NCBI RefSeq assembly: GCF_001592205.1 | Contig: NZ_BCWM01000018.1 | Coordinates: 1-64,000, forward strand | Direction of reading: 5' to 3' | Length of the DNA: 64,000 bases | Origin: Brevundimonas vesicularis NBRC 12165 | GTDB taxonomy: Bacteria > Pseudomonadota > Alphaproteobacteria > Caulobacterales > Caulobacteraceae | Part shown: in pieces, positions 28,553 through 38,869 of the stretch | Layout of the letters: each line of letters begins with the position of its first letter | How positions within the stretch are numbered: position 1 is the first letter of the stretch | Translations under genes and position numbers: made by a program | The notes under the pieces: model-generated | The model's input: the letters and a program-made list of their open reading frames with translations, nothing else | What the model was told of the DNA's origin: nothing | The model's database searches: none

Positions 28553-29514
28553 CCGTCCAGCGTCGCGGGATCGACTTCCTGATCGCCGGCGGAGGCGTGG
28601 ACCTCGCCGCCCAACCGCTGGCCCAGGGCGCGGGCGTCGGCTTCGGTGGGTTGAGGAAGGTCGCCGACGCGGCGCCAGCGGGCCGAACCGTCGGGGCTGA
28701 GCATTTCGGTGGTTAGGTGCAGGCTGTCGTCAGCGATGCGGGCATAGGCGCCGACGGCGGTGCGGCACGACCCCTCCAGCGCCGTCATGGCCCCGCGCTC
28801 AGCGGCGACGGCGATGGCGGTCTGGGGGTGGTTCAGGGCGGCGACCCAATGAGCATTCAGGGGGGCGTCTATGTCGGCGGCGCGGGTCTGGATGGCCAGG
28901 GCGCCCTGGCCCGGCGCGGGCAGGAAGGCGTCCAGCGACAGTTTCTCGCGGATATGGTCGGTGACGCCCAGGCGCGTCATGCCCGAGACGGCCAGAAGGA
29001 TCGCATCGAAATCGCCATCGGCCGCGCGACGCAGGCGGGTGTCGATATTTCCGCGCAGCATCTCGACCTTCAGGTCTGGCCGCAGGGCCAGCGCCTGGGC
29101 CTGCCGTCTCAAGCTGGCGGTGCCCAGGCGCGCGCCGAAGGGCAGGGCGTCGAAACTGTCGAAGTCGCGGCTGATGAAGGCGTCGCGGGCGTCCTCGCGC
29201 TCGGGGATGGCGGCGATGCACAGGCCCTCGGGCTGTTCGGCGGGGACGTCCTTCATCGAATGGATGGCGATGTCGATCCGGCCGGCCAGCAGGGCCTCCT
29301 CGATCTCCTTGGTGAATAGGGCCTTGCCGCCGACCTCCAGCAGGCGGCGATCCTGGATGCGGTCGCCGGTGGTGACGATCTCGACCAGAGGAACGGCGGT
29401 CTCGATCTCGGCCTCGGGCACGTTCAGGGCGCGGCCGATGGCGCGCTGCATCATGCCGGATTGGGCGAGCGCCAGCTTGGAGCGTCGGGTGCCGATGCGG
29501 AGGGGAAAGGTCAT
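28549..29514 (-). CDS. hemC: porphobilinogen deaminase (hydroxymethylbilane synthase)
   Basis: It polymerises four porphobilinogens on a dipyrromethane cofactor. Seen: IGTRRSKLALAQS at the N-terminus, the catalytic-site region AIHSMKDVP and the cofactor cysteine in LEGSCRTAVGAYA. Length 321 is normal. It overlaps hemD by four bases. Its start is nearly superimposed on the start region of the divergent tsaD (they face away from each other around 29513-29555), so both share one promoter area. Confidence 0.97.
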   Translation of the reverse strand: MTFPLRIGTRRSKLALAQSGMMQRAIGRALNVPEAEIETAVPLVEIVTTGDRIQDRRLLEVGGKALFTKEIEEALLAGRIDIAIHSMKDVPAEQPEGLCIAAIPEREDARDAFISRDFDSFDALPFGARLGTASLRRQAQALALRPDLKVEMLRGNIDTRLRRAADGDFDAILLAVSGMTRLGVTDHIREKLSLDAFLPAPGQGALAIQTRAADIDAPLNAHWVAALNHPQTAIAVAAERGAMTALEGSCRTAVGAYARIADDSLHLTTEMLSPDGSARWRRVGDLPQPTEADARALGQRLGGEVHASAGDQEVDPATLDG

Positions 29515-29554
29515 GAGCGTTGCGCACCGGTCGCCGGGTCGCTACCTCGACCCG

Positions 29555-30700
29555 ATGGAGATGTCCGCCGACTATAGCAGCGGCGCCAAGTCAGCAACTG
29601 GACGGGATGTCCCCCCTCGTCCCGGTCCGCTGACGGTGCTGGGCCTGGAGACCAGTTGCGACGAGACCGCCGCCTCGGTCGTGCGCCTGACGGGCGGTCG
29701 GGCGGAGGTGTTGTCCTCGGTCGTTCACAGCCAGATCGACGACCATGCGGCCTATGGCGGCGTGGTGCCCGAGATCGCAGCGCGCAGCCACGTTGAGATG
29801 ATCGCCGAGGTCACGCGACGCGCGATGGCCGAGGCCGATATGGCCTATGACGGGCTGGACGGGATCGCGGCGACGGCCGGACCGGGTCTGGTCGGCGGGG
29901 TCATGGTGGGCCTCAGCTTCGGCAAGGCGGCGGCGCTGGCGCGCGGCCTGCCGCTGGTGGCGGTCAACCATCTTGAGGGGCATGCGGTGTCGGCCCGCCT
30001 GGGGGCGGAAGTCGCCTATCCCTTCGTGCTGCTGCTGGTGTCGGGCGGCCACTGCCAGCTTCTGGAGGTGCGCGGCGTCGGCGACATGAGCCGGATCGGG
30101 GCCACCATTGACGACGCGGCCGGCGAGGCGTTCGACAAGATCGCCAAGGCCTTGGGGCTAGGTTATCCGGGCGGCCCGGCGCTGGAGCGGTTGGCCATGC
30201 AAGGCGACGGGTCGAAGATCGATCTGCCGCGCGCCCTCTTGGGCCGCAAGGATTGCGACTTTTCCTTCTCGGGCCTGAAGACGGCGGCCTTCCGCATCGC
30301 CCAGACCTGCGAGACCGAGCAGGATAAGGCCGATCTGGCCGATGCGGTGCAAAACGCCATTGCGCGCCAACTGTCGGATCGGTCTGAGCGGGCGCTTGCG
30401 GCCTATGCGGAGACGCATGACCACAAACTCTTCGTCGTCGCGGGCGGGGTCGCGGCCAACAAGACCATCCGCGCGACCTTGCAGGCGACGGCGGCGAAAC
30501 ACGGCTTCGACTTCCTGGCGCCGCCCATGGCCTATTGCACCGACAATGCGGCGATGATCGCCCTGGCGGGGGCCGAGCGGCTGGCGCTGGGCCTGACCAG
30601 CGACATCGACGTTGTCGCACGGCCGCGATGGCCGCTGGACGAAGCGCGGGCCCTGTCCGATCCTTCGCACAAGCCGGGCCGCAAGGGCGCGAAAGCATGA
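29555..30700 (+). CDS. tsaD: tRNA N6-threonylcarbamoyladenosine transferase subunit TsaD
   Basis: It transfers threonylcarbamoyl to A37 of ANN-decoding tRNAs, together with TsaB and TsaE. Seen: [18 protein letters not shown], the metal-binding HLEGH motif, [10 protein letters not shown] and the [10 protein letters not shown] segment. The start is uncertain: ATGs at 29513, 29555 and 29561 are in frame, and family members usually begin close to LTVLGLE (about residue 29 of this choice). The hemC divergence argues against the 29513 start. The stop is four bases past a possible gpsA start, so the pair is coupled. Confidence 0.93.
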   Translation: MEMSADYSSGAKSATGRDVPPRPGPLTVLGLETSCDETAASVVRLTGGRAEVLSSVVHSQIDDHAAYGGVVPEIAARSHVEMIAEVTRRAMAEADMAYDGLDGIAATAGPGLVGGVMVGLSFGKAAALARGLPLVAVNHLEGHAVSARLGAEVAYPFVLLLVSGGHCQLLEVRGVGDMSRIGATIDDAAGEAFDKIAKALGLGYPGGPALERLAMQGDGSKIDLPRALLGRKDCDFSFSGLKTAAFRIAQTCETEQDKADLADAVQNAIARQLSDRSERALAAYAETHDHKLFVVAGGVAANKTIRATLQATAAKHGFDFLAPPMAYCTDNAAMIALAGAERLALGLTSDIDVVARPRWPLDEARALSDPSHKPGRKGAKA

Positions 30701-30726
30701 CGAACGAAACCGCCTCGGGAGGGCGT

Positions 30727-31725
30727 ATGGAATTCCGCACGGCAGGGGTCATCGGCGCAGGCGCCTGGGGCACGGCCCTGGCGCAGGTTTGCGTTCGGGC
30801 CGGACTGGACACGACCTTGCAGGCGCGCGAGCAGCAGTTGGTCGAGACGATGCGGGCGACGCGGGCCAACGACCTGTATCTGCCTGGCGTGCCGCTGGCC
30901 GACGAACTGAAATTCACCGCCGATCTGGCTGATCTGGGCGTCTGCGACGTGATCCTGGCGGTGCCTCCGGCCCAGCACATGCGCGCGACCCTGACGGCGT
31001 TTGCGCCCCACTATCGCGCCGGCGTGCCGGTGGTGCTGTGCTCCAAGGGCGTCGAGCGCGGCACGATGAAGCTGATGACCGAGGTGCTGGCCGAGACCCT
31101 GCCGGACGCCCCCGCCGCCGTCCTGTCCGGTCCCAGTTTCGCGGGCGAGGTGTCGCGCGGCCTGCCGACCGCCGTGACCCTGGCCTGCGCCGATCAGGCG
31201 CTAGGCGAGGCCTTGCTGAACACCCTGTCGGCGCCGGGCTTCCGACCCTATCTAGCGACCGATCTGGTGGGCGCCGAGGCGGGTGGCGCGCTGAAGAACG
31301 TCCTGGCCATCGCCTGCGGCATCTCCGAGGGGCGTCAGTTGGGCCGCAGCGCCCACGCCGCCCTGATCACGCGCGGCTTTGCGGAAATGACCCGCCTCGC
31401 CGTCGCCATGGGGGGGCAGGCGGAGACGGTGGCGGGCCTATGCGGCCTGGGCGACCTCGTCCTGACCTGCTCCAGCCCCCAGTCGCGCAACATGAGCCTG
31501 GGTCTGGCCCTGGGTCAGGGGCAGACGGTCGAACAGGCCCTGGCCGGCAAACGGTCGGTGGCGGAAGGCTATGAAAGCGCGCCGGCGGTTCGCGAACTGG
31601 CCGCGCGTCTGGGCGTGGAAATCCCGATTTCGGAAGGGGTCGCCGCCCTGCTGGCCGGCGAGATCGATGTCGATGGTCTGATCGACGGCCTGCTGTCGCG
31701 CCCGCTGAAGGCCGAGCGTGTCTGA
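30727..31725 (+). CDS. gpsA: NAD(P)H-dependent glycerol-3-phosphate dehydrogenase
   Basis: It reduces dihydroxyacetone phosphate to sn-glycerol 3-phosphate for phospholipid synthesis. Seen: the Rossmann motif [10 protein letters not shown], the catalytic-lysine region [26 protein letters not shown] and the [16 protein letters not shown] segment. The ATG at 30727 is preceded by GGAGGG five bases away and gives 332 residues. An ATG at 30697 overlapping the tsaD stop would add ten residues and cannot be excluded. The stop overlaps the next gene by eight bases. Confidence 0.96.
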   Translation: MEFRTAGVIGAGAWGTALAQVCVRAGLDTTLQAREQQLVETMRATRANDLYLPGVPLADELKFTADLADLGVCDVILAVPPAQHMRATLTAFAPHYRAGVPVVLCSKGVERGTMKLMTEVLAETLPDAPAAVLSGPSFAGEVSRGLPTAVTLACADQALGEALLNTLSAPGFRPYLATDLVGAEAGGALKNVLAIACGISEGRQLGRSAHAALITRGFAEMTRLAVAMGGQAETVAGLCGLGDLVLTCSSPQSRNMSLGLALGQGQTVEQALAGKRSVAEGYESAPAVRELAARLGVEIPISEGVAALLAGEIDVDGLIDGLLSRPLKAERV

Positions 31726-32101
31726 AGCGGCCGAGGCGCCGGCCGAGCGCAAACGGGTCTGGAAGACGCCGCCCGGCGTGGCCCTGTGCGGCGAGGGCGA
31801 CATCGCCGACCCCGGCTCGCGCGGCTTCGTGCTGCAGATCGGCGAGGCCTTCTTCCACGGCTTCGTGGTCAGGAAGGACGGTCAGGTCGCGGGCTGGGTC
31901 GATCGCTGCCCGCATGCGGGCTTTCCCATCGCCATGGAGATCGACCGCTATCTGACGCCAGACGGCGCGCTGATCCTGTGCGGCTGGCACGCGGCGGTGT
32001 TCGAGCCGCTGACCGGCGAATGCAAGGGCGGCCCCTGCGCGGGCGGGCGGCTGACGCCCTGGCCGGTGGCGGCCTCTGGCGGGATCGTCAGAACGGCCTG
32101 A
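31718..32101 (+). CDS. Rieske [2Fe-2S] domain protein
   Basis: The 127-residue protein carries both cluster-binding motifs, CPHAG and CGWHAA, about 30 residues apart, so it is a stand-alone Rieske ferredoxin-like protein. It has no membrane span. The GTG start overlaps gpsA by eight bases. The electron partner is unknown; fused or neighbouring oxygenase genes are absent. It converges with ppk2, with six bases between stops. Confidence 0.88.
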   Translation: MSEAAEAPAERKRVWKTPPGVALCGEGDIADPGSRGFVLQIGEAFFHGFVVRKDGQVAGWVDRCPHAGFPIAMEIDRYLTPDGALILCGWHAAVFEPLTGECKGGPCAGGRLTPWPVAASGGIVRTA

Positions 32102-32107
32102 GGCGCT

Positions 32108-32857
32108 TCAGCTCGCCAGTTTGCCCTTGGCCTTTCCGGCGCTGAACACGACCTCGGGATCCGGTTTCTTGATGTCGATGCTGGTGTGACTCAGCACCGA
32201 CAGGATGTAGCGGCCGATGTTCAGCCGCGCCGTCTTCTTGTCGTCGGTGGCGACGACGGTCCAGGGCGCATAGTCGCGGTCGGTCTCGTCCAGCATCCGG
32301 TCGCGGGCGTCGGAATAGGCGTCGAATCGCGCCTCGGCCTCGGCGTCCAGCGACGACAGCTTGAACTTCTTCAACGGATCGTCGCGGCGTTCCTTCAGCC
32401 GCTTCGCCTGCTCCTTGCGCGAGATGTCCAGCCAGATCTTGATCAGGATGATCCCGTCGTCCGTCAGCATCCGCTCGAAGCGCGGGGCGTCGGTCATGAA
32501 CTGGGCGTACTGCTCGGGCGTGCAATAGCCCATGACCGGCTCGACCCCGGCGCGGTTGTACCAGGACCGGTTGAAGATCACCGTCTCGCCCGCCGCCGGC
32601 AGGTGCGGAACATAGCGCTGGAAATACCACTGGCTCGTCTCGCGGTCGCTGGGTTTGGGCAGGGCGATGACCCGCGTCTGGCGCGGCGACATATGTTCGG
32701 TCAGGCGCTTGATCGCGCCGTCCTTGCCGGCGGTGTCGCGCCCCTCCAGCACGATGACCACGCGCGAGCCATGCTCGATGCTCCAGGCCTGGGTCTGGAC
32801 GATGGCCAGCTGAATCTGCTCCAGCTCGGCGTCATAGGCGTCGGATTTCTTTCCCAT
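32108..32857 (-). CDS. ppk2: polyphosphate kinase 2
   Basis: PPK2 enzymes phosphorylate nucleotides using polyphosphate. Seen: Walker A GRDTAGKDGAIKRL, the NRSWYNRAGVE segment, the lid region and the DDKKTARLN segment near the C-terminus. At 249 residues it is a one-domain (class I type) PPK2. It is transcribed alone, convergent with the Rieske gene. Confidence 0.94.
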   Translation of the reverse strand: MGKKSDAYDAELEQIQLAIVQTQAWSIEHGSRVVIVLEGRDTAGKDGAIKRLTEHMSPRQTRVIALPKPSDRETSQWYFQRYVPHLPAAGETVIFNRSWYNRAGVEPVMGYCTPEQYAQFMTDAPRFERMLTDDGIILIKIWLDISRKEQAKRLKERRDDPLKKFKLSSLDAEAEARFDAYSDARDRMLDETDRDYAPWTVVATDDKKTARLNIGRYILSVLSHTSIDIKKPDPEVVFSAGKAKGKLAS

Positions 32858-32959
32858 GGCAAGAGAGTGGGCCGAGGGCCGGCAGAGAGCAAGGGCGAGG
32901 GAGCCGACTGCGAAGCTGGGCGTTAAGGCGCCGGGCCCGTCCGGCCTCCGAGGGGCCGA

Positions 32960-33721
32960 ATGAAGCGCGATCTGGCGGACATGTGGAATCTGGTGTGGGA
33001 GCTGGCGCTGCTGGTCTGCGCCGGATTTGCGTTGTTGAACGCCTTCGCTCCGCCCCAGGACCTGCCGTGGAAGCCGCTGGATCTGGATCGTCCGCTGGGC
33101 CGCGCGACCACCGCAAAGGTCGCCGCCTTCGATGTGCCGACCGCCGCCACCCCCGAGGCTGTCGAGGGCGCGACCGAGGCCTGTATGCAGGCGCTGCGCA
33201 ATGCGGGGGTTCAGGTCGAACGCGCGCCCGACCGCGACGACGGCGGCTTCTGCGTGGTGCGCGGGGCGGTGCGGATCACGGGCGGCGAGGTGACGCCGCT
33301 GGCGCCGGCCGATGTCGTCATGCAGTGCCCGCTGGCGGTCCGCTACGTCATCTGGGATCGACAGGTGCTGCGCCCGGCCTCGCGCGACATTATGGGCTCG
33401 GCGCCCGCGCGGGTGGAGAACTACGGCACCTATTCATGCCGCCGCATCTACGGCTCGCAGGACGAGGCCGAGCGGCCCAGCGAACATGCCAAAGCCAATG
33501 CGCTGGATGTCGCAGCGGTGACTTTGAAGGACGGTCGGACCGTCAGCGTTCTGAACGATTGGCGCGGCGACGGGCCGGCGGGCGAGCCGGGCGGCCGCTT
33601 CCTCCACGCCTTGCGCGACGGGGCCTGCCAGCTGTTCTCGACGGTGTTGACGCCGGACTACAACGCCGCCCACGCCAACCATCTGCACATCGACGGGGCC
33701 GCGCGGGGCCTCTGTCGTTAA
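32960..33721 (+). CDS. extensin-like C-terminal domain protein
   Basis: The 253 residues carry one N-terminal membrane helix (about 10-28) followed by a periplasmic domain. Seen: cysteines in CMQALR, FCVVRGAVRI, MQCPLAVRY and SCRRIY, and the closing HANHLHIDGAARGLC, characteristic of the bacterial extensin-like (DUF882-related) zinc-peptidase fold. The likely role is cell-envelope or peptidoglycan processing, inferred from family only. It is divergent from ppk2. Confidence 0.85.
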   Translation: MKRDLADMWNLVWELALLVCAGFALLNAFAPPQDLPWKPLDLDRPLGRATTAKVAAFDVPTAATPEAVEGATEACMQALRNAGVQVERAPDRDDGGFCVVRGAVRITGGEVTPLAPADVVMQCPLAVRYVIWDRQVLRPASRDIMGSAPARVENYGTYSCRRIYGSQDEAERPSEHAKANALDVAAVTLKDGRTVSVLNDWRGDGPAGEPGGRFLHALRDGACQLFSTVLTPDYNAAHANHLHIDGAARGLCR

Positions 33722-33917
33722 GCCTGAATGCATCCGGTGCGACTCGCTTTGCTGTTGACCGTCTGGAAAAGCCGGGTGACAACATCGCTGCAGTCCGGAT
33801 TTCGCGTGGGGTCCAAACCCGCGTTTCGCTCCTTCGCCTGAACGAGCTGTCCAGATGGATTGTCGGGTCACCTCGAGGGGGATCCGCCTGGAAAAGCGCG
33901 TTTACGGAGACGCAGAC

Positions 33918-34121
33918 ATGGCGACCGGCACGGTCAAGTGGTTCAACCCCACCAAGGGCTACGGCTTCATCCAGCCCGATAGCGGCGGCTCCGACGTGTT
34001 CGTTCACGTCACCGCCGTTCAGAAGGCCGGACTTCAGGGCCTCGATGAGAACGCCAAGGTCGAATACGAGCTGGAAAACCAGCGCGGCAAGACCTCGGCG
34101 ATCGACCTCAAGGTCCTTTAA
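33918..34121 (+). CDS. cold-shock domain protein
   Basis: The 67 residues comprise one CSD, an RNA-binding OB fold. Seen: RNP1-like KGYGFIQPD and RNP2-like VFVHVTAV. The ATG at 33918 follows GGAG nine bases upstream; the longer open frame to 33855 is not supported. The 196-base leader before it (33722-33917) contains GC-rich inverted segments and could be a temperature-responsive leader, as in cspA, but that is only suggested. A strong terminator follows. Confidence 0.94.
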   Translation: MATGTVKWFNPTKGYGFIQPDSGGSDVFVHVTAVQKAGLQGLDENAKVEYELENQRGKTSAIDLKVL

Positions 34122-34149
34122 GTCGATCCAGCCTTCAAGGCTTAGAGGC

Positions 34150-34186
34150 GGGCGCGGGAGTTTCTCCCGCGCCCGTTTTGTTTTTT
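34150..34186 (+). terminator. intrinsic terminator of the cold-shock gene
   Basis: Arms GGGCGCGGGA and TCCCGCGCCC form a 10-base stem with a 5-base loop, followed by GTTTTGTTTTTT. It lies 28 bases after the stop. Confidence 0.9.
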
Positions 34187-34206
34187 CCGGGCTACCGCGC
34201 CTCGCG

Positions 34207-35136
34207 CTACTTGAGCCCGTTTGATGCGTCCTGCGGCTTGGTCTCGGCGGCTTGGACGGTCTTGGTGTGTTGGGACCGCTGCGCCAGGACGATGGCGCCC
34301 AGCACCAGGGCGCCGCCCAGGGCCTGAACCGGCGTCAGGGTTTCGCCGAAGATCCACCAGCCCAGCAGGCCCGCGACAACCGGCTGGATCAGGATGGTCA
34401 CGGCCGTGACCGAAGCGGGCAGTTTGCCCAGCGCCCAGGCCACGCCGCCTTGGCCGAAGACGTGCATCACGCCCATGGCCATGCAGGCGGCCCAGCCGGC
34501 CGGTCCGGCGGGGATGACGGCCTCGCCCAGCGCCAGGGCGACGATCAACAGCAGGGGCGCGCCCAGCAGCGTCGCCCAGAAGGTCACCCGCATCGCGCCG
34601 GCCGTGCGCCGCGCCGCCTGCACCGACAGAAAATAGCCCGAGTACCAGACCGCCACCGACAGGGAGAACAGGTCGCCCAGCGTCGGATTGGTCCCTTGGC
34701 CGCCATCAGCGCCCGCCGCCATGGCGAAGGCGCCGCCCATGGCCAGGGCCAGGGCCAGGATGAACAGCCGGTGCGGCCGTTCCTTCAGCACGAACCAGCC
34801 GAACAGGGTCACGACGACCGGCGTCAGGTTGCACAGCACCGTCGCGTTTGCGACCGAGGTCATGACGATGCCGTAGTGCCAGAAGCTGAGGTCCAGGGCG
34901 AAGAACAGGCCCGCCAGCAGCGCCCATTTCGACGGCGCGCCGACGCCGCCCGGTTCGCGCGACGCCAAGATCGTCAGCAGGGGCAGGGCGAACAGGAACC
35001 GCCAGAACCCCGCCGCCGCCGGCCCCGTTTCGGTCAACCGCACTAGAATAGGCGCCAAGCCCAGCACGCTGGCGGCGATCAGCAGAATGATCAGCGCAAA
35101 GGCGCGCGAGGAGGGACGAAAGGCCACGGCGGACAT
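34207..35136 (-). CDS. EamA/DMT-family transporter
   Basis: The 309 residues form ten predicted membrane helices in two EamA repeats, with the family-typical start LIAASVLGLAPILVRLTETGPAAA and the segment NLTPVVVTLFGWFVLKER in the first repeat. The second repeat contains AVTILIQPVVAGLLGW. The transported compound is unknown; members export amino acids, purines or nucleotide sugars. It stands 57 bases from the frameshifted phytochrome gene on the same strand and may share its transcript. Confidence 0.88.
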   Translation of the reverse strand: MSAVAFRPSSRAFALIILLIAASVLGLAPILVRLTETGPAAAGFWRFLFALPLLTILASREPGGVGAPSKWALLAGLFFALDLSFWHYGIVMTSVANATVLCNLTPVVVTLFGWFVLKERPHRLFILALALAMGGAFAMAAGADGGQGTNPTLGDLFSLSVAVWYSGYFLSVQAARRTAGAMRVTFWATLLGAPLLLIVALALGEAVIPAGPAGWAACMAMGVMHVFGQGGVAWALGKLPASVTAVTILIQPVVAGLLGWWIFGETLTPVQALGGALVLGAIVLAQRSQHTKTVQAAETKPQDASNGLK

Positions 35137-35193
35137 GGCCCGGCTCTTACGGCGCCCTGCGACCTGACGCCACAGGCGCCGTCAGGCCTCGCC

Positions 35194-37369
35194 TTAAACG
35201 AGCGGGTCGATCCGCGACCGCAACACGACGCTGAGGCCCGGCGCGCGGTCGCGATAGTCGATCGTCCCGTCCAGCTGACCGACCAGGCTCTTGATCATCA
35301 TCGAGCCGAACCCCTTGCCGGCCAGATGCCCGCCGGCGCCCTCGTCCTCCACCGTCATGCGGAAGAAGGCGCCGTCTTCCTGGAAGGCGATCCGCAGCGG
35401 ACCAGGCTTGCCGCCATAGGCGTACTTCTGAGCGTTGATGATCAGTTCTGTCAGGATCAGGCCGATGGTGATGGCGCGCCCCGGCTCGATGCAGACGGGG
35501 TCCAGATCGGTTTCGATGGCGGCGGCCCAATCGGGCCCCATGCTGGAGCCCAGATCGCCGATCAGCTCGCCGATATAGCGGCTCATGTCGATGGTCGTGA
35601 ACCTGATCGCTCAGATACAGCCGACTGTGGACCGCAGAGACGGCGCGCACGCGACGTCGCGCCTCGTTCAGAGCGGTCGCGGCCGAGCCGCCCGCCTGTT
35701 CTCGCGCCTGAAGGCCCAGGAAGCTGGACACCAGCGTCAGGCTGTTCTGAACCCGGTGGTTCACCTCGCGGATCAGATACTGCTGCTGCTCCAGCCGCAA
35801 GTCGCGCTCGGACAGGCGGTCCTGCAGCGATCGGTTCAGCCGTCGAATCTGATGGACTGCGGCGTAGTCGGCCAGAGCGTCCCTCAGCCGAGCGGCGGAT
35901 TCCACGGCGGCGGGGCCCCAGCGGTGCGCGCGGCCCGAGACGGTGTCCGACCAGCTCTCGAACGAGGCGCGGGGCGTCAGAATGGCGTTGGGGCCAGTCT
36001 TCTCCGCCGTTGCGGGATTGCCGGCCCAACGCACCGTTTCCAGCACCTCTGAGCGGAACCACAGCAGCGAGACCGGCTGATCCAGAGGCAGGGTGACCGC
36101 CAGCAGACCGCTGGCGTGTGTCTTCCAAGCCTCGGCGGCGGGTAGAACCGAGGCCAGGTTGTGCGACGAGACGGGGCGCAGGCCCGGCCGTCCAGCAGCC
36201 CAGGCGGCGATGGCGCGTACGCCGTCTTCGGGCGGTGTATGGCCAAAGGTCTGGATATCGCCGTCGCTGACGATGGCCAGACCGTCCGCGCTGGTCAGCT
36301 GCATCAGGGCGTCGGCCTTTTCGCCCAGCGCCTCTCGCATCGGCCGGTCTGGCGACAGCCGCGAAAGCAGTTCGTCCTCCATCCGACGCAGGCGCGTGCG
36401 CTCGCGATACAGGTCGGCGTCGGTCTTGGACTTCAGTTGTCGCGCGAGATTACGCGCCAGCGCCGTGCAGCCCACGCGCAACTCATAGGGCAGCAGCTTA
36501 GGCGAGGCGTTGTGGCAGGCCACCAGCCCCCACAGGGCGTCATCGACGATGATCGAAACCGAAGCCGAGGCCCGAACGTCCATGTTGCGTAGATATTGCA
36601 GATGGATTGGGGACACCGAGCGCAGGCCGCTGTCGCTCATGTCCAGCGGCGCCTCGCCGGGCGCAATGGGGCGCAGGGGCTGGGGCGTATAGCGGCTGTC
36701 CGGAATAACCCGCACCGGGTTGCGCAGATAAAGGGCGCGCGCCTGCTGCGGGATGTCTGTGGCGGGGAAATGATGGTTGAGGAAGGAGCCGGACCCATCG
36801 GCGCGGCTTTCGGCCACGACCTGACCCGCCTCGTCGTCCTGGAAGCGATAGATCATCACCCGGTCGAAACCGGTCAGGCGACGGAAGGCGTCCGCCGCCC
36901 GCTCGCACACCGTCTGGATCGTCACCGCCCGTTCCAGCGCGGCGCCGGCGGCGTCCAGGTTGGCGATCAGATCGACGCCGAGCCGGGCCTGCTGCGAGCT
37001 CTGCTCGACCTCGATGATCATCAGATCATTGATCGTGCCGGAAGTCGTCCCCGGCGCACGATGCACCACAACGTCGTATTCCAGACGATTGGTCGCGCGC
37101 CAGCGACAGGCGAAGCCGGCCTCCTGATGCGCGGCCATGGCGCGCACGGCCCGGTCGGCGACATCGCCCAACACGTCGGCGACGGTGCGGTCGATCCAAA
37201 CCTTACGGCCCGTCAACTCCTCTATTGCGCCCGCCCCCTGGCGGATGGTCAGGGATTGCAGATCCAGCACCAGCATGAAGCCGTGCGGTTGGATCGATTG
37301 AGGAATGTGGATCGGCTCGCGATCGCACTCGTTCAGCGCGGCGTCGGCCAGGTCGAGCGTCTCGGTCAT
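35194..37369 (-). pseudogene. bphP: bacteriophytochrome HWE histidine kinase, frame broken near 35602
   Basis: The first 588 codons give a PAS_2 domain with the chromophore cysteine C15 before EPIHIP, a GAF domain with FPATDIPQQARALY, a PHY domain and an HWE/HisKA_2 dimerisation box with phospho-acceptor H538 in VNHRVQNS. At about 35602 the kinase continues in another frame: the remaining residues of the ATPase (ELIINAQKYAYGG N-box, VEDEGAGG G1, GKGFGSMMIK G2) are encoded by the frame ending at 35194. Removing one G (c at 35602 or 35603 on the plus strand) restores a continuous protein. The frame without the shift runs on to 35147 as an arginine-rich tail with no family resemblance. This may be a real mutation or a sequencing error. 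It overlaps bphO by four bases, and senses red/far-red light in related proteins. Confidence 0.85.
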
Positions 37370-37953
37370 GCCGCGGCCTCCTGCGGCTGGGGTTGCAAGG
37401 TGCGGTGGGCGAAGGCGAAGCCGTCTACGCCGCCCTTCACCACCTGATCGATCGTGACGTGGCCGCTAATGCGGGCCCGGTCCAGCAGGTCCATAAAGGC
37501 GCGCCAGCGTGCGCCGGTTTCTTCGCCATAGGGATCCAGAAAGCCGAGGCCGTCCAGATCGCGACCCTCGGCGGCGAGCCGGCGTCGTATGATCCGACCG
37601 CCCAGCATCGACCCTTCGGCCACATAGACCCAGCCCAGGGCTTCGCCGGCCGAGGCGGGCGAAGCCGGACGCGCCGGCGGAGGAACGCGCTGGCCCAGTA
37701 GCGTCAGGTCCTGGGCGATCCCGTTCGCGCGTGATCGCGGTTCGAAGCTGGCGCCCAGTTCGGCGTTCAACCGTGCCACAAGCGGATGGCTGAGCGGCTC
37801 CAGTCCGGCATGGAAGCGGTAAAAGGCCGCCACGGTCGCCCCCCGCGTGGCGGGGTCCGACAGACGCGGCTCGATCTGGGCCTGGACTTCCAGGGTTTCG
37901 TGGGCTGAGGCGGTGGCTTCCCGAAGAGCGAGAAGGGCAGGGGAAGCGATCAT
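37366..37953 (-). CDS. bphO: biliverdin-producing heme oxygenase
   Basis: It opens heme to biliverdin, the chromophore of the adjacent phytochrome. Seen: the N-terminal REATASAHETLE with the proximal histidine H18, and the GWVYVAEGSMLGGRII motif near residues 120-140. The start MIASPALL gives 195 residues, right for BphO; an upstream in-frame start at 38019 adds 22 unrelated residues. It overlaps bphP by four bases and precedes it, so the pair is one operon. Confidence 0.92.
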   Translation of the reverse strand: MIASPALLALREATASAHETLEVQAQIEPRLSDPATRGATVAAFYRFHAGLEPLSHPLVARLNAELGASFEPRSRANGIAQDLTLLGQRVPPPARPASPASAGEALGWVYVAEGSMLGGRIIRRRLAAEGRDLDGLGFLDPYGEETGARWRAFMDLLDRARISGHVTIDQVVKGGVDGFAFAHRTLQPQPQEAAA

Positions 37954-38085
37954 GGGGCTCAGATTAACACACTGTCTTGTCTTGTCGATTTGCACAGGCC
38001 AGAAGGCGCGGACCACCACGGAACGGCCCAGACCGCGTGGCGTTCACCAGCAACCTTCTCATCTCCCTTTGATCGGCAGATTTTC

Positions 38086-38862
38086 ATGAAACTGCGCGTC
38101 CGCGCCGAACTCGTCTATCGTTTCGATCCGCCGACGGACGCCATCTACAAGATCCAGGTCGCGCACTGGCCGGGCCAGGACATTCTGGAAGAAACCCTGA
38201 CCTTCGACCCGCCGGTCGATTTTCACGAAGACGAGGACGTCGACTTCGGCGCCCGCACCCTGCGTTGCCATGTCGAGGGCGAGGTCAAGCTGACCTATGA
38301 GGCGGTGGTCGAGAACGGCGTGCTGAAGGGCCTGCCGCCCAGCGTATCCCAGCATGACTGGGGCGAGCTGCCCGCCGAGGTCCTGCCCTATCTCCAGCCC
38401 AGCCGCTATTGCCCGTCGGACCAGTTCGGCCGCTTCGTGACGCGCGAGTTCGGCGATACGGCGGGCGGCGCTCGGGTGCTGGCGATCCTGAACTGGATCA
38501 CCGAGAACGTCGATTACGAGCACGGCGTGTCGGACACCGAAACCACGGCGGCGCGCACCTTCATCGACCGGGCCGGCGTGTGCCGCGACTTCACCCATCT
38601 GGGCATGACGCTGTGTCGGGCGTCGGGCATTCCTGCGCGGGCGGTCAGCGCTTTCGCCCACCAACTCAGCCCGCCCGACTTCCACGCCATCTTCGAAGTC
38701 TGGCTGGATAACGGCTGGTGGCTGGTCGATCCGACAGGCCTGGCGCCGGTCGAAGGTCTGGTGCGGATCGCCTGCGGGCGCGATGCGGCGGACATCGCCT
38801 TCCTGACGACGCAGGAGCGCTGTCAGATGGTGCGCCAGTCGGTGACGGTGGCCGAGGCCTGA
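38086..38862 (+). CDS. transglutaminase-like cysteine protease family protein
   Basis: The 258 residues have an N-terminal beta domain and a transglutaminase core with Cys166 (GVCRDFTHL), His200 (FHAIFEVW) and Asp215 (WLVDPTG), a complete triad. The layout resembles the YebA/SCO-type bacterial transglutaminase-like proteins of unknown substrate. The ATG at 38086 fits the MKLRVRAELVY beginning; the longer open frame is unsupported. Cytoplasmic, with no signal peptide. Confidence 0.87.
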   Translation: MKLRVRAELVYRFDPPTDAIYKIQVAHWPGQDILEETLTFDPPVDFHEDEDVDFGARTLRCHVEGEVKLTYEAVVENGVLKGLPPSVSQHDWGELPAEVLPYLQPSRYCPSDQFGRFVTREFGDTAGGARVLAILNWITENVDYEHGVSDTETTAARTFIDRAGVCRDFTHLGMTLCRASGIPARAVSAFAHQLSPPDFHAIFEVWLDNGWWLVDPTGLAPVEGLVRIACGRDAADIAFLTTQERCQMVRQSVTVAEA

Positions 38863-38869
38863 CCGGCCG

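Noticed and set aside
35147..35586. The arginine-rich C-terminal tail of the uncorrected phytochrome frame
   Set aside because: It is out-of-frame translation after the frameshift; the kinase ATPase motifs are in the other frame.
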